Shown: positions 48,209-59,486 of the stretch, piece after piece
Layout: the number at the start of each line of letters is the position of its first letter
Numbering within the stretch: the stretch's first letter is position 1
DNA from: Staphylococcus marylandisciuri
Lineage (GTDB): Bacteria; Bacillota; Bacilli; Staphylococcales; Staphylococcaceae
DNA length: 64,000 nt
Assembly: GCF_025519785.1 (NCBI RefSeq)
Contig: NZ_JAOPKZ010000013.1
Location: 1 to 64,000 of the forward strand
Reading direction: 5' to 3'
The notes under the pieces: model-generated
What the model was told of the DNA's origin: nothing
The model's input: only the letters and a program-made list of their open reading frames with translations
The model's database searches: none
Position numbers and translations under genes: made by a program

Positions 48209-48571
48209 TTATATAAAATGCTTTATACCAAAGAACACGCAAGACAATATCAACCAAAATCCAATGGCAAATAAAGTTCCGCGCTGGTACCCTTTTCGTT
48301 GAATATATAGAGCTGTAACGAAGACGGTTACGATACAAGATATAATTCCTAATATGGCCCCTGAGCTTAAGTGAATAGACATGTTGACTAATGTCTTACC
48401 TCTATGATCTATGGCAAGGGCAAAGATAGCTGCAAGGTACACTGCAGGCATAGTAGCAATGATGCCCCCAACCTTACCTCCTACTTTCGCAGCAAGCACA
48501 GAAGCCGCAGCAACTGCAATGCCACCAATGAGGAACCTTAACACTAAACTTGTAATAGATATACCAAACAT
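48209..48571 (-). CDS. DUF3147 membrane protein, copy 1 (120 residues)
   Basis: Four membrane segments with LVLRFLIGGIAVAAASVL and GGIIATMPAVYLAAIFAL. Paralogue of the next gene, 15 bp downstream. I prefer ATG 48571 (MFGISITS), after GGAAGGAAG; the longer frame from TTG 48616 adds 15 residues and has no ribosome-binding site. First gene of the DUF3147-DUF3147-tetR (-ornithine cyclodeaminase) cluster. Confidence 0.75.
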   Translation of the reverse strand: MFGISITSLVLRFLIGGIAVAAASVLAAKVGGKVGGIIATMPAVYLAAIFALAIDHRGKTLVNMSIHLSSGAILGIISCIVTVFVTALYIQRKGYQRGTLFAIGFWLILSCVFFGIKHFI

Positions 48572-48616
48572 CTTATCTAAACTTCCTTCCATTATAAAAC
48601 GATACGTTTCGTTCAA

Positions 48617-49009
48617 TAATTAGCTTAACGCGCTTAATAAAAATTGTAAATACTGAATTTTATGTAAGGGCTTTCTTATAGTTATATCTAAATGTTAAGA
48701 AGCACTGTTCTATATTTATACAAGAGAGGCATAAGATATAAGCGATCGTTCACTATATAATCTTTAAATAAAGATCGCTGCGTTCAAAAATAGTAGTGTC
48801 ATGTGGTCTTTATCTAACACTAATCCCTTCTATATTTATAGAATTCTATTACATTTGCCTTAATGGCCATCATTCAATCACCCTATAAATTTGAGAGATC
48901 CCTTGTCCGTCTATATAAAAATAACCGCCCAGAGAGTTTGGACGGTTGAGCACATATTGAGATAAGACGAAATTCGTTCCAAAAAAGCAGTCAGGTGCCG
49001 CTTACAAGT
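48617..49009. other. Intergenic stretch
   Basis: No gene. A GCGATC..GATCGC stem (about 48742-48780) and an AACCG..CGGTT hairpin (about 48923-48947) are the only structures seen. Confidence 0.4.
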
Positions 49010-49165
49010 GGACATAATGTAGTGTCTCAGCTTCTTTCAGCATCTTGGCAGTAGATGACTGATTTGAAAATGCACTTGTATCAAGCTTTTTTTCAATTCG
49101 AGTCATCCTTGCCGGGGCAGGACTATGAAATCTTTTTATTCAAATTAGATTTCTGTCCCGCTCCC
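49010..49165 (-). repeat. Module A (reversed)
   Basis: Reversed copy, slightly diverged (ATTCGAGTCATC, GGGGCAGGACTATG). Its end lies 7 bp from the stop codon of the small membrane protein gene at 49173. Confidence 0.88.
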
Positions 49166-49172
49166 TAATTCC

Positions 49173-49355
49173 TCAATGCTTTCTTCTATCAGATTTCTCA
49201 TCAGAACTCAATATAAATAAAGCAAAGCAAATAAAAGGAATAATACCAAATGATCTAGTTATAATATTATAGTTACCCGTTATTAGAGGCAAAATAAAAT
49301 AGTCAAGAGCTGTAATTATCAGCAATAATAAGTATATCTTTCTTTTCTTGCTCAT
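49173..49355 (-). CDS. Small membrane protein, 60 residues
   Basis: Basic start MSKKRKIYLLLLIITALDYF, a second segment (GIIPFICFALFIL) and a charged end. No clear ribosome-binding site before ATG, so it is uncertain as a gene. No family recognised. Confidence 0.4.
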   Translation of the reverse strand: MSKKRKIYLLLLIITALDYFILPLITGNYNIITRSFGIIPFICFALFILSSDEKSDRRKH

Positions 49356-49716
49356 AACTTACACAGCCAACTCAATCACCACTCTTGCTACCACACCTGC
49401 TATTTGCTGATTACATTCGCTTTGTACTAAGTGTTCAGTTAGGCTATTAAATATCTTCCTGTAACTCCAGTTAGTTAATCATAAATTTATGATTTGGTTG
49501 ATGGTGAAGTACAACTAATTGAGCATCTGATTTTGCTCCACTTAACTACTAAGAGCTCTAATAGCTATACCTAATGCTATCTTAAAGCATATAGCCAATT
49601 AAAAGTGAAATAGCTATAGCGTTTTATACTTTGTAGAAACTCTCTATTCAGAACTTAAATAATCCCTTAATCAGCGCTCCTATATAAACACATTTAGTTT
49701 CATACAAAGCATTGTT
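49356..49716. other. Intergenic stretch
   Basis: 361 bp of AT-rich DNA between two minus-strand genes. Small direct repeats AATAGCTATA/AGCTATA occur; no gene or terminator is clear. Confidence 0.4.
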
Positions 49717-50223
49717 TTAGGCTATCTCTATAAGGAAACGACGAATTTCAGTACCATCGTCTAATACACTAGGGTCTATCTCTTCACCACCATTTTTCTC
49801 GATTACTTTTGCCGAGGAAGTATTCGTCTTCTCACAAGTCACTAAAGCTTTTTTCACATCAATTCGAGACAGGTAATCTAGTGCTTTGCGTAAAATCTTG
49901 CTTCCATAGCCTTTGCCTCGATAACTTCGACGCACGCCATATCCAACATGACCGCCAACTTGCTTTAAATTATGATTAAGCTCGTGTCGAATGTTAGCCG
50001 CCCCTACTATTTCTCCTTCTACAAACAAGAAGTAAGTCGTGTTATCAATGCTTTTATCATGAGACTTATTATCTTTAAGAGATTTAACCAAATCTTCAAA
50101 ATTCTCATATTTAACGATATCAGTTACGCGTGGAATGATTAACTCATCATTATCGATCCACTCTTTAATGTATTTACAATAACGTTCTTCGTCTGACAAG
50201 GTTAACTCACGAAACTCAGCCAT
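49717..50223 (-). CDS. GNAT-family N-acetyltransferase
   Basis: 168 residues. Acetyl-CoA loop VRRSYRGKGYGSKILRKAL (about 97-115) with the Q/RxxGxG/A motif as RGKGYG, and the preceding strand GGHVGYGV. The segment NIRHELNHNL is typical of a subgroup that acts on small amines or protein N-termini. ATG follows AAGAAGGTGG. Monocistronic. Acceptor unknown. Confidence 0.83.
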   Translation of the reverse strand: MAEFRELTLSDEERYCKYIKEWIDNDELIIPRVTDIVKYENFEDLVKSLKDNKSHDKSIDNTTYFLFVEGEIVGAANIRHELNHNLKQVGGHVGYGVRRSYRGKGYGSKILRKALDYLSRIDVKKALVTCEKTNTSSAKVIEKNGGEEIDPSVLDDGTEIRRFLIEIA

Positions 50224-50497
50224 GTTGCCACCTTCTTTCTCTCGTCATTACATAAACTTTATCAACGTTCCGGCTGACTTTACTGACGGACTCATCTTAA
50301 GCCTTTCTGAACTAAATTGCAAGAGGTGACCAGGAAATAATATTTATCCCATCCATCACTTCACTCGATATAGTGCCTATTTTCATAAAATGAGTTAATT
50401 ATACTAAATTGGGTAATATTACTAATAAGAAACCTATATTTACGTAAAGTTACTCATAACTTAACCTCTTAAGATACATTCTACATAGGAGGTGTAA

Positions 50498-50941
50498 ATG
50501 ATGAATAGAAATTTATCCAGAATATTATTCGTTTTCTTTGGCATACTTGCCTGGTTATCAACGATGTTCTTGTTTATCTTACCTACGCTAACTCCCTATC
50601 AGAAATATATCGAAAGTCAAAACGGTATTTCTGAAGGCTGGTTGGTCGTGATACTAATTATTATTACTATTTTCTATTTAGGTATTCTGGCATTAGACTT
50701 ATTTAACTCATTTGCCACACAAGTATTGCAATTTGTACTACTTGTACTCATCGTAGTGTGTGCCTTACCATTTATTACGGCTTTCATCATTATTTCATTC
50801 ATTGTCAATATTAGTATTATTGAAATTTTTATTCCGATAATACTTGTTATACTAGCAATGCTGTTACACATCGTTTGGTGTGTTATACCATTTATGCAAA
50901 GCCGTTCTTTAAAGGAAGCACAATCTAAAGTCAAACGATAA
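50498..50941 (+). CDS. Membrane protein, 147 residues
   Basis: Four membrane segments: ILFVFFGILAWLSTMFLFIL, WLVVILIIITIFYLGILALD, LQFVLLVLIVVCALPFI and IFIPIILVILAMLLHIVWCV. Short hydrophilic ends. ATG 50498 (or ATG 50501) with TAGGAGGTG upstream. Stands alone; no family recognised. Confidence 0.65.
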   Translation: MMNRNLSRILFVFFGILAWLSTMFLFILPTLTPYQKYIESQNGISEGWLVVILIIITIFYLGILALDLFNSFATQVLQFVLLVLIVVCALPFITAFIIISFIVNISIIEIFIPIILVILAMLLHIVWCVIPFMQSRSLKEAQSKVKR

Positions 50942-51082
50942 TGATTCATAATAATTACGTCTAGAGTATAGATAGGAGCATTATAATTATACTCGAGCCT
51001 CAATCTAATAGCAGTTCGAAGACTATTTAAGTCAATCGATAAGTAGGGCTTGTCCTTAATATTTGAAATACAGAGAGATATG

Positions 51083-51310
51083 TGAGGTCGGGACAAAAGC
51101 ATTGAAGATTTGGGCGCGGGGCCCCAACACAGAGAAACTGGTAAACAAGTTTCCACAGACACTGCGAGTTGGGGCGGGACTACGAAATCTTTTTATTCAA
51201 ATTAGATTTCTGTACCGCTCCCGAATCGTACGCTTATCTGTCGACAATCTTGTTTTTAGCAGGCCATTCATCGGTTTCCCATAACACAGAAATTTTTATG
51301 TCCCGATCTC
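51083..51310 (-). repeat. Module B, short A (reversed), C
   Basis: B unit (51115-51172, GGGGCCCCAACACAGAGAAA), then short A (51173-51222, ending GTACCGCTCCC) and C (51223-51310, CTGTCGACAATCTTGTTTT). This order B-A-C shows that the modules combine freely. Confidence 0.85.
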
Positions 51311-51333
51311 TTCAACTTATCAATAAAGCTAAA

Positions 51334-51377
51334 ACTTCGAGATTTCTCGTAAATATTCACGAAAATCTCGAAGCTTT
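51334..51377. terminator. Terminator after kbl
   Basis: Perfect 11 bp stem CTTCGAGATTT / AAATCTCGAAG with inner TCGT/ACGA and T-rich end; bidirectional. Confidence 0.8.
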
Positions 51378-51380
51378 TCT

Positions 51381-51408
51381 GTTCCTGAGATAACGATACC
51401 TCAGGAAC
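51381..51408. terminator. Second hairpin after kbl
   Basis: GTTCCTGAG and CTCAGGAAC, 9 bp perfect stem, 10 nt loop, 39 bp past the kbl stop. Confidence 0.6.
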
Positions 51409-51447
51409 TTTTAATATGCTCTATATATGCTGTTCAATATAAAGTTG

Positions 51448-52635
51448 TTAAATGATACCAATGTCTTTTCCAATTTTTTCATACGCTGTTAAAGCACGAT
51501 CTAACATCTCTTTAGTGTGGGCAGCTGTTGGCATGTTACGCACACGTCCTGTGCCACGTGGTACCGTTGGGAAGACGATGGATTTAACGTAAACGCCTTC
51601 TTCTTTGAGTCGTCTACTAAACTCTTGAGTATCTTTCTCATCACCAATAATTACAGGTGTGATTGGTGTTTCAGATTCGCCAGTATCAAAACCTAATTTA
51701 GTCAAACCATCTTTAAGATAGTTTGCATTCTCCCATAACTGGTCATGTAACTCTGTTGAAGCCATTAGTTTCTTAACAGCTGCAGTTACAGCTTTCGTAT
51801 CTCCTGGCGCTAATGAAGTGGAGAATAAGAATGGGCGTGATTGAGCTTTTAACCAATCTATCAGTTTTTGACTACCAGCTACATAACCACCAACTACGCC
51901 GATAGCTTTAGATAGCGTACCGATTTGGAAGTCAATCTTATCTTGGAGTCCAAAGTGTTTAACAGTACCTGCGCCTTTCCCCATTACACCTGAGCCATGT
52001 GCATCGTCAACATACGTTAACAAACCAAATTCTTCAGCAATTTTAACGATTTCAGGTAATTTCGCTACATCACCATCCATACTGAAGACACCATCAGTAA
52101 TGTACATGACCTTATTGTATTCACCAGATTCTACCGCTTCTTTCGCTTTCTTACGTAAGTCATCCATATCAGAGTGGTTTACGCGAATAATCTTAGCTTT
52201 AGATAAGCGACAACCATCAATTATTGAAGCATGGTTTAATTCGTCTGACAGAATCGCATCGTTTTTATTCATTACTGCCGAAATAGCTGCCATATTACAG
52301 TTAAAACCTGATTGGTATGCAATTGCTGCTTCTGTGCCTTTAAATTCTGCAAGGGTTTGTTCTAGTTCATCGTGTATATCTAAAGTACCATTAATAGAAC
52401 GAACAGCACCTGCACCTACGCCTCGGTTATCAATAGCTTCTTTAGCCGCCGCTTTCAAATCATCATCCGTAGCTAAACCTAAATAATTATTAGAAGATAA
52501 GTTGATATATTGTTTGCCATCAATTTGAATTTCCGGACCATTTGCACCTTCTATAGTATCTACTTCATTGTAAAGACCATTTTCTTTTAAATAATTTAGA
52601 TTTTCATCTAAAAAATCATTTAGTGATTGTACCAC
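51448..52635 (-). CDS. kbl: Glycine C-acetyltransferase (2-amino-3-ketobutyrate CoA ligase)
   Basis: PLP enzyme of the alpha-oxoamine synthase family, 395 residues. PLP lysine in [16 protein letters not shown] (about 238-253), and the family stretches [16 protein letters not shown] and [11 protein letters not shown]. It cleaves 2-amino-3-ketobutyrate to glycine and acetyl-CoA, the second step of threonine breakdown, after the dehydrogenase at 24817. GTG start 52635 with AAAGGAGG 7 bp upstream. A biotin-type (BioF) role is less likely given the sequence. Divergent from the amidohydrolase gene. Confidence 0.92.
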   Translation of the reverse strand: MVQSLNDFLDENLNYLKENGLYNEVDTIEGANGPEIQIDGKQYINLSSNNYLGLATDDDLKAAAKEAIDNRGVGAGAVRSINGTLDIHDELEQTLAEFKGTEAAIAYQSGFNCNMAAISAVMNKNDAILSDELNHASIIDGCRLSKAKIIRVNHSDMDDLRKKAKEAVESGEYNKVMYITDGVFSMDGDVAKLPEIVKIAEEFGLLTYVDDAHGSGVMGKGAGTVKHFGLQDKIDFQIGTLSKAIGVVGGYVAGSQKLIDWLKAQSRPFLFSTSLAPGDTKAVTAAVKKLMASTELHDQLWENANYLKDGLTKLGFDTGESETPITPVIIGDEKDTQEFSRRLKEEGVYVKSIVFPTVPRGTGRVRNMPTAAHTKEMLDRALTAYEKIGKDIGII

Positions 52636-52945
52636 TAGAAATCCTCCTTTGTTATGTGTAACCTGCTTAGCAATACATTATTACTGACTCAGCATTGATT
52701 ACATCTGCACGCTGATAATATGATCACTCACTTTTAATCATACCCTATTTTAAATACTCTGAAAAGTAAATGTAGAAAATTAAGAAAGCGCTTTTACAAA
52801 CCTCATCAATGACAGCGAAAGAACTCGTATTTAGAGATCGATTTCCCATCACATAAATAACTATTCAATACAGTCTCCTCCCCTATTGCACCACTCATAA
52901 AAGTGTTATAATAAATTGAAATATTTAAGGGAAGAAGGATGTCAC
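52636..52945. other. Divergent promoter region of kbl and amidohydrolase
   Basis: 310 bp. TATAAT at about 52909-52914 is a likely -10 box for the amidohydrolase. No gene. Confidence 0.5.
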
Positions 52946-54118
52946 ATGGCAGATTGGTTACAATTAGCCAAAGATAAAGAGAATAGTATGATTCAAACAC
53001 GACGGTATTTACATCAATATCCTGAAATCTCGTTTGAAGAACATCAAACGCATGATTATATACTCAGTCAACTTCAGTTGCTCTCTTGTGAAATTCAACA
53101 CCCTGTGGGCAGTAATGGTATCGTCGCTACGTTTAAAGGTAATGGAAATGGACCGACGATTGCTTTACGCGCAGACTTTGATGGATTACCCGTAGAGGAA
53201 TTGAGAGATAGTCCATATAAATCAAAGCACTCTGGTATTAGTCATGCATGTGGTCATGACGGACATACTTCTGTGTTATTAGCTGTGGCAGAAATCTTAG
53301 AAGAGTATAAATCTCAACTAAATGGCGAGGTCGTCCTCATCTTTCAACATGGAGAAGAGTTGATGCCAGGCGGAGCTAAAGAAATGACTGAAGCTGGATG
53401 TTTGGAAGGTGTAGATCGTATTTATGGAAATCATTTATGGTCTGGCTATCCAACGGGTTCAATATATTCTCGCTCAGGTTCCATGATGGCGTCGCCTGAT
53501 GAATTTAATATAGCTATCCATGGTCGTGGGGGACATGGCGCTAAGCCTCATGAAACGATCGATCCAGTAGTGGTTATGGCAGAATTTATTCTAAGCGCTC
53601 AGAAAATAGTTACACGAACGATTGATCCAGTTAAACATGCTGTTATTAGTTTCGGTATGATTCAAGCTGGTGCAGCCGATAATGTCATCCCTGATTCTGC
53701 TTATTGCCGAGGTACAGTACGTGTGTTTGATACAGATATTCAATCTCATATCAAGTATAAGATGGAGAAGCTTTTAGAGGGACTCGCTGTCGCCAATGAT
53801 ATCACCTACGAGCTTGATTATATTAAAGGCTATTTACCAGTAAATAACGATCCCCAATGTTATGAAGTTATTAAAACTGCTACAAAAGCGCTCAATTTAC
53901 TTTATTCAGATAGCGATTTAATGATGACAGGAGAAGATTTCTCATTCTATCAATCTGTTATACCTGGGGGGTTCTTCCTTACAGGTTGTGGCAATGAAGA
54001 GAAAGATACTATGCACCCGCACCATAGTCCTTATTTCGATATAGATGAAGCCGCCTTAAAGTACGCACTAAGTGTCTTTTTAACAATCCTTGAGAAAGAA
54101 GGCGTCTTGAGAGCTTAA
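52946..54118 (+). CDS. M20-family amidohydrolase (HipO-like)
   Basis: Metal-dependent amidohydrolase/peptidase of 390 residues. Metal ligands in HACGHDGHT (about 98-106) and the catalytic HGEELMPGGAKE (about 135-146), the dimerisation domain in the middle (HGRGGHGAKPH), and the C-terminal ligand His in DTMHPHHSPYF. Relatives hydrolyse N-acyl amino acids. ATG 52946 has GAAGAAGGA 8 bp upstream; the TTG at 52916 does not. Its place between kbl and tuf is the same as in S. aureus. Confidence 0.9.
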   Translation: MADWLQLAKDKENSMIQTRRYLHQYPEISFEEHQTHDYILSQLQLLSCEIQHPVGSNGIVATFKGNGNGPTIALRADFDGLPVEELRDSPYKSKHSGISHACGHDGHTSVLLAVAEILEEYKSQLNGEVVLIFQHGEELMPGGAKEMTEAGCLEGVDRIYGNHLWSGYPTGSIYSRSGSMMASPDEFNIAIHGRGGHGAKPHETIDPVVVMAEFILSAQKIVTRTIDPVKHAVISFGMIQAGAADNVIPDSAYCRGTVRVFDTDIQSHIKYKMEKLLEGLAVANDITYELDYIKGYLPVNNDPQCYEVIKTATKALNLLYSDSDLMMTGEDFSFYQSVIPGGFFLTGCGNEEKDTMHPHHSPYFDIDEAALKYALSVFLTILEKEGVLRA

Positions 54119-54212
54119 GCTAACTACTCACAAGAGCCCTTTGAGTTCATCATCAAAGATAGAGAATAGAGACTTACATGGACTAAACTCTGTTAAGTAA
54201 GCAATACAAAAA

Positions 54213-54370
54213 GGGAGCGGGACAGAAATCTAATTTGAACAAAAAATTTTGTAGTCCCGCCCCGACAAGGATGACTAGAATTGAAAAAAGCTCGATACAA
54301 GCGCTTTTTTCAATTCAGTCATCTACTGCCAAGATGCTAAAAGAGGCTGGGAGTTATGTCCCAGCCTCTT
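54213..54370 (+). repeat. Module A between amidohydrolase and tuf
   Basis: Forward copy with CTCGATACAAGCGCTTTTTT in the second arm and a shortened last hairpin (CTGGGAGTTATGTCCCAG). It ends 18 bp from the tuf stop codon, where a terminator is expected. Confidence 0.88.
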
Positions 54371-54388
54371 ATTACTATAGTCGGTTTA

Positions 54389-55576
54389 TTATTCTTTGAT
54401 TTCAGTAACTACGCCTGAACCTACAGTACGTCCACCTTCACGGATTGAGAAACGAGTACCGTCTTCAATAGCGATTGGTGAAATTAATTCAACTTCCATT
54501 TCAACGTTGTCACCAGGCATAACCATTTCTGTACCTTCTGGTAAAGTGATAACACCTGTTACGTCAGTAGTACGGAAGTAGAATTGTGGACGATAGTTAG
54601 AGAAGAATGGAGTATGACGTCCACCTTCATCTTTAGACAATACGTAAACTTCAGCTTTGAATTTAGTGTGTGGTGTGATTGAACCAGGAGCAGCTAATAC
54701 TTGACCACGTTGTACATCTTCACGTGAAATACCACGTAATAATGCACCGATGTTGTCACCAGCTTCAGCGTAGTCTAATAACTTACGGAACATTTCTACA
54801 CCAGTAACTGTAGTTTTTTGTGATTCTTCTGCCATACCGATGATTTCAACTTCTTCACCGACTTTGATTTGACCACGTTCAACACGGCCAGTAGCAACTG
54901 TACCACGACCAGTGATTGAGAATACGTCCTCAACTGGCATCATGAATGGTTTGTCAGAGTCACGGTCTGGAGTTGGGATGAAGTCATCTACTGCTTGCAT
55001 TAATTCTAAGATTTTTTCTTCGTATTGTTCTTCGCCTTCTAATGCTTTTAATGCAGAACCAGCGATTACAGGTACGTCGTCACCTGGGAAGTCGTATTCG
55101 CTTAATAAGTCACGAACTTCCATTTCAACTAATTCTAATAATTCTTCGTCGTCTACCATGTCAACTTTGTTTAAGAATACAACAAGTGCTGGTACACCAA
55201 CGTTACGTGATAATAAGATGTGCTCACGAGTTTGAGGCATTGGACCGTCAGCTGCAGATACAACTAAGATACCGCCGTCCATTTGAGCTGCACCAGTGAT
55301 CATGTTTTTAACGTAGTCAGCGTGTCCTGGGCAGTCAACGTGAGCATAGTGACGTTTGTCAGTTTGGTACTCGATGTGAGCAGTATTGATAGTAATACCA
55401 CGTTCTTTTTCTTCAGGTGCGTTGTCAATCATGTCATAAGATTGAGCTACAGTGTCACCATTTTTTGCTAAAACAGTTGCGATAGCAGCTGTTAAAGTTG
55501 TTTTACCATGGTCAACGTGACCAATAGTTCCAATATTGGCATGTTCTTTTGAGCGATCGAATTTTTCTTTAGCCAT
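54389..55576 (-). CDS. tuf: Elongation factor Tu
   Basis: GTPase that carries aminoacyl-tRNA to the ribosome, 395 residues. G-motifs GHVDHGKT (about 19-26), DCPGHADY (about 81-88) and NKVDMVDD, and the third-domain stretch [15 protein letters not shown] start at ATG 55576 (MAKEKFDRS), the universal start; the longer frame adds 17 unrelated residues. Last gene of the ylxQ-rpsL-rpsG-fusA-tuf series, with 273 bp before it that may hold its own promoter. Sequence nearly identical to S. aureus EF-Tu from memory. Confidence 0.98.
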   Translation of the reverse strand: MAKEKFDRSKEHANIGTIGHVDHGKTTLTAAIATVLAKNGDTVAQSYDMIDNAPEEKERGITINTAHIEYQTDKRHYAHVDCPGHADYVKNMITGAAQMDGGILVVSAADGPMPQTREHILLSRNVGVPALVVFLNKVDMVDDEELLELVEMEVRDLLSEYDFPGDDVPVIAGSALKALEGEEQYEEKILELMQAVDDFIPTPDRDSDKPFMMPVEDVFSITGRGTVATGRVERGQIKVGEEVEIIGMAEESQKTTVTGVEMFRKLLDYAEAGDNIGALLRGISREDVQRGQVLAAPGSITPHTKFKAEVYVLSKDEGGRHTPFFSNYRPQFYFRTTDVTGVITLPEGTEMVMPGDNVEMEVELISPIAIEDGTRFSIREGGRTVGSGVVTEIKE

Positions 55577-55849
55577 TATAGAATCTCTCCTCTTCAATAG
55601 ATAATTGTTTTGAAATTTATCTCCCATGACAGTTTCTCACCACCATGAGAATCAGTTCGCTAGATAGCTATATGGAAGCACAAGGCACTATAGCTATCAA
55701 CGAAACTTGACTGCATAATGCATGCTATTATAAACCATACATATCCTTTATAATGCATTTTTACCAAAAAATCAATGTATAAAACTTTGCTCTAGCCTAT
55801 AAATTTAAACTGAATTAACTTGACCTAACGCTAAGCGCTTAATCCACTA

Positions 55850-57940
55850 TTATTCAGCTGCAGAGCCACTGTTTTTCTTAATGATGTCATCAGCGATTGA
55901 TTTAGGTACTTCTGCATAGTGGTCAAAGTACATAGTGTACGTACCACGACCTTGAGTATTAGAACGTAATGATGTAGCGTAACCGAACATTTCAGAAAGT
56001 GGTACGAATGCGTTAACAACTTGTGCGTTACCACGTGGTTCCATACCATCTACGCGACCGCGACGTGCTGTAACGTCACCCATGATGTCACCCATGTACT
56101 CTTCTGGCATTTCGATTGTTACTTTCATCATCGGTTCTAAGATAACTGGATCACATTTTTTAGCAGCTTCTTTAAGTGCTAATGATGCTGCGATCTTGAA
56201 GGCCATTTCAGATGAATCGACATCGTGGTATGAACCATCAAAGAGTTTCGCTTTAACATCGATTAATGGATAACCAGCTAAGACACCATTTTCCATAGCA
56301 TCTTGTAAACCTTGTTCAACTGATGGGATGTATTCACGAGGAACTACACCACCAACGATAGCGTTTTCGAACTCGAAACCGGCACCAGTGTCGTTTGGTG
56401 TGAATTCGATTTGAACGTCACCGTATTGACCACGACCACCAGATTGACGAGCGAATTTACCTTGAACTGATGCTTGTGTCTTGAATGTTTCACGATAAGA
56501 AACCATTGGAGCACCTACATTACATTCAACGTTAAATTCTTTCTTCATACGGTCTACTAAGATGTCTAAGTGTAATTCACCCATACCACCGATGATAACT
56601 TGTCCAGTTTCATCATCAGTATGCGCACGGAAAGTTGGGTCTTCTTCTTGTAGCTTAACTAAAGCTTGAGTCATTTTATCTTGGTCAGCTTTAGATTTAG
56701 GCTCTACTGATAAGTGGATAACTGGCTCTGGGAATTCCATTGATTCCAAGATAATATCGTTTTTCTCTCCACATAATGTATCACCTGTGCCAGTGTCTTT
56801 AAGACCTACAGCTGCAGCGATATCACCTGAGTAAACTGTGTTTAGCTCTTCACGGTGGTTAGCGTGCATTTGTAGTAAACGACCTACACGTTCACGTTTG
56901 TTCTTACTAGAGTTCTTAACGTAAGAACCAGCATCTAAAGTACCAGAGTAAACACGGAAGAATGTTAATTTACCAACATAAGGGTCACTCATAACTTTGA
57001 ATGCTAATGCAGCAAATTCTGCATCATCATCTGCTTTACAAACAACCTCTTCATCTGGTTCATCAGCGCGGTGACCTACGATTGGCTTAACATCTAATGG
57101 AGATGGTAAGTAATCGATAACTGCGTCTAGCATTAATTGAACACCTTTGTTCTTAAATGCTGAACCACAAAGCACTGGGTAGAATTCAACTTCGTTAGTT
57201 GCGTAACGAATTGCGTTTTTCAACTCATCTGCAGAGATTTCTTCATCTCCAAGATATTTTTCCATCAATTCGTCATCAACTTCAGCAACAGCTTCAATTA
57301 ATGTAGTGCGCGCTTCTTCAGCTCTTTCTTGATGATCTTCAGGAATGTCGATCTCTTCGACATCAGTTCCTAAGTCATTGTTATATTTAAAGCATCTCAT
57401 ACGAACTAAATCGATGATTGCTTCGAAGTCATCTTCTGAACCAATTGGTAATTGAATTGGCGCAGCGTTAGCTTGTAAACGATCATGGATAGTGCTCACT
57501 GAATACTCAAAGTTAGCACCTAATTTGTCCATTTTGTTTACGAATACGATACGAGGAACGCTATATGTTGTAGCCTGACGCCAAACTGTTTCAGTTTGAG
57601 GTTCTACACCTGATTGCGCATCAAGTACAGTAACCGCACCGTCTAACACACGTAATGAACGTTCAACTTCAACTGTGAAGTCTACGTGTCCAGGAGTGTC
57701 GATGATGTTTACACGGTGGTCATTCCATTGAGCAGTAGTGGCAGCTGATGTGATTGTAATACCACGGTCTTGCTCTTGTTCCATCCAGTCCATTTGTGAA
57801 GCACCTTCGTGTGTTTCACCAATTTTGTGGATACGGCCAGTATAGTAAAGAATACGTTCAGTCGCAGTTGTCTTACCGGCATCGATATGCGCCATGATAC
57901 CGATATTACGAGTCTTTTTTAAACTAAAATCTCTAGCCAT
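55850..57940 (-). CDS. fusA: Elongation factor G
   Basis: Translocation GTPase, 696 residues. G-motifs AHIDAGKTT (about 17-25), DTPGHVDF and NKMDK; domain IV and V present to the end. Positions known for fusidic-acid resistance look wild type (for example [16 protein letters not shown] and [13 protein letters not shown]). Start ATG 57940 with AGGAGAAA upstream. Second to last gene of the str-type operon. Confidence 0.98.
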   Translation of the reverse strand: MARDFSLKKTRNIGIMAHIDAGKTTATERILYYTGRIHKIGETHEGASQMDWMEQEQDRGITITSAATTAQWNDHRVNIIDTPGHVDFTVEVERSLRVLDGAVTVLDAQSGVEPQTETVWRQATTYSVPRIVFVNKMDKLGANFEYSVSTIHDRLQANAAPIQLPIGSEDDFEAIIDLVRMRCFKYNNDLGTDVEEIDIPEDHQERAEEARTTLIEAVAEVDDELMEKYLGDEEISADELKNAIRYATNEVEFYPVLCGSAFKNKGVQLMLDAVIDYLPSPLDVKPIVGHRADEPDEEVVCKADDDAEFAALAFKVMSDPYVGKLTFFRVYSGTLDAGSYVKNSSKNKRERVGRLLQMHANHREELNTVYSGDIAAAVGLKDTGTGDTLCGEKNDIILESMEFPEPVIHLSVEPKSKADQDKMTQALVKLQEEDPTFRAHTDDETGQVIIGGMGELHLDILVDRMKKEFNVECNVGAPMVSYRETFKTQASVQGKFARQSGGRGQYGDVQIEFTPNDTGAGFEFENAIVGGVVPREYIPSVEQGLQDAMENGVLAGYPLIDVKAKLFDGSYHDVDSSEMAFKIAASLALKEAAKKCDPVILEPMMKVTIEMPEEYMGDIMGDVTARRGRVDGMEPRGNAQVVNAFVPLSEMFGYATSLRSNTQGRGTYTMYFDHYAEVPKSIADDIIKKNSGSAAE

Positions 57941-58059
57941 GTATTTTTCTCCTTCCAGTATTACTGTGAATAAATACTATCCATATGGCGATGCCCTAAG
58001 CGCAATGACGGAGAGTCGAAAGCTTTCCGAAACTGTCACTCAGGGACATATCAACTATC

Positions 58060-58530
58060 TTACCAACGATAATGAGCGAAGGCTTTGTTCGCTTCGGCCA
58101 TTTTATGAACGTCTTCACGTTTCTTAACAGCTCCACCTGTGTTGTTAGCAGCATCTAAGATTTCATTAGCTAAACGTTCTTCCATAGTCTTTTCACCACG
58201 AAGACGCGCATAGTTTACTAACCAACGTAAACCTAGTGTAGTACGACGCTCAGGGCGAACTTCTACTGGTACTTGGTAGTTAGAGCCACCTACACGACGG
58301 GCTTTAACTTCTAATACAGGCATGATATTGTCGATAGCTTCTTCGAATACTTCCATAGCATCGCGACCAGTACGTTCTTGTACTGTTTCAAATGCAGAGT
58401 AAAGAATTTTTTGTGCTGTACCGCGTTTACCATCTAACATAATCTTGTTAATTAACTTAGTAACTAATTTAGAATTATGGATTGGATCTGGTAACACGTC
58501 TCTTTTTGGTACTGAACCTTTACGAGGCAT
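58060..58530 (-). CDS. rpsG: 30S ribosomal protein S7
   Basis: 156 residues, the standard bacterial length, starting [16 protein letters not shown] and ending [13 protein letters not shown]. Binds 16S rRNA to nucleate assembly of the small-subunit head. In E. coli S7 is the autogenous repressor of this operon. 70 bp after rpsL. Confidence 0.98.
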   Translation of the reverse strand: MPRKGSVPKRDVLPDPIHNSKLVTKLINKIMLDGKRGTAQKILYSAFETVQERTGRDAMEVFEEAIDNIMPVLEVKARRVGGSNYQVPVEVRPERRTTLGLRWLVNYARLRGEKTMEERLANEILDAANNTGGAVKKREDVHKMAEANKAFAHYRW

Positions 58531-58600
58531 ATTGAGAATCCTCCCTTCCTATTATAGTCATTATTTTTCAGTTATAGTTAAAATTTACGCAATCTTAAAC

Positions 58601-59023
58601 TTATTTCTTTTCATCTTTAGGTTTCTTAGTTCCGTATAATGAACGGCCTTGTCTACGTCCATCAACGCCTGATGTATCAAGCGCACCACGTACAATGTGA
58701 TAACGCACACCTGGTAAGTCTTTAACTCGTCCACCACGTACAAGTACAACACTGTGTTCTTGTAAGTTGTGACCAATACCAGGAATGTATGCGTTAACTT
58801 CAATGTTGTTAGATAAACGCACACGTGCGTATTTACGTAACGCTGAGTTTGGTTTTTTAGGTGTCATCGTACCAACACGAGTACAAACTCCACGTTTTTG
58901 TGGTGAGTTTAAGTCAGTAAATCTTTTCTTCTTACTGTTGAAGCCTTTATTCAATGCTGGTGAGTCTGAAACTTTTGTTTTGCTTTTTCTTGGTTTACGC
59001 ACCAATTGGTTAATAGTTGGCAT
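58601..59023 (-). CDS. rpsL: 30S ribosomal protein S12
   Basis: 140 residues, three more than in S. aureus because of a Lys-rich end (KKPKDEKK). Decoding-centre protein: [11 protein letters not shown] and [14 protein letters not shown] hold the residues changed in streptomycin resistance, and they are wild type here. First ribosomal-protein gene after ylxQ; ribosome-binding site GAGGAGG. Confidence 0.98.
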   Translation of the reverse strand: MPTINQLVRKPRKSKTKVSDSPALNKGFNSKKKRFTDLNSPQKRGVCTRVGTMTPKKPNSALRKYARVRLSNNIEVNAYIPGIGHNLQEHSVVLVRGGRVKDLPGVRYHIVRGALDTSGVDGRRQGRSLYGTKKPKDEKK

Positions 59024-59117
59024 TGAATGTCTCCTCCTCTCTTAATTTTATAATCCCACACATCCAGGTGGTTCATTTTTAGGTTAAAGAAAATTTAGTA
59101 AGTTAACACTTACTAAT

Positions 59118-59372
59118 TCACTTAAGCAGAGCTACGACTGTAGCGTCTACATTAATACCTACATACTCTCCTAAAGCTTTCTTGCTCTCGAAATAGTCAA
59201 TAGGTATCTGTTTATGATTGATTCTACACAATACGTCGGTTAATAAATAAACTTCAACGTCTTCTGCTATAATCAATGATGTTACTTGGTCTTGATCCAA
59301 CGATTTAATCGTTTGTTTCAGACCAACAACATGGCGTTGTTTGTTAAAGCGTGCAACTTTTTCATTAGACAT
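59118..59372 (-). CDS. YlxQ/L7Ae-type ribosomal-protein-like protein
   Basis: 84-residue protein of the L7Ae/L30e fold that binds kink-turn RNA; it starts [20 protein letters not shown] and has the family pattern [17 protein letters not shown]. In most Firmicutes this gene directly follows rpoC in the same operon. Here a 2.1 kb insertion lies between, and it has its own promoter (59413-59441). Called rplGB, ybxF or ylxQ in different genomes. Ribosome-binding site GGAGG. Confidence 0.92.
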   Translation of the reverse strand: MSNEKVARFNKQRHVVGLKQTIKSLDQDQVTSLIIAEDVEVYLLTDVLCRINHKQIPIDYFESKKALGEYVGINVDATVVALLK

Positions 59373-59412
59373 TTACATATCCTCCAAAGTCCTGCTTGCA
59401 TCAACCTTTACA

Positions 59413-59441
59413 ATAGTAACATTACTTTCTTGTCCCGTCAA
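59413..59441 (-). promoter_or_regulatory. Promoter of the ylxQ-rpsL-rpsG-fusA transcript
   Basis: On the minus strand TTGACG, 17 bp, TACTAT, about 40 bp before the ylxQ start. Confidence 0.65.
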
Positions 59442-59486
59442 TACAAATTATATATCAAAGACAATTCATATTGCTACTCTACTAAA

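Noticed and set aside
54396..55471. Open frames on the plus strand within tuf and fusA
   Set aside because: Antisense shadows of highly biased genes; long but without initiation signals.
55850..59023. Drug-resistance changes in fusA or rpsL
   Set aside because: The regions known for fusidic acid and streptomycin resistance read as wild type.
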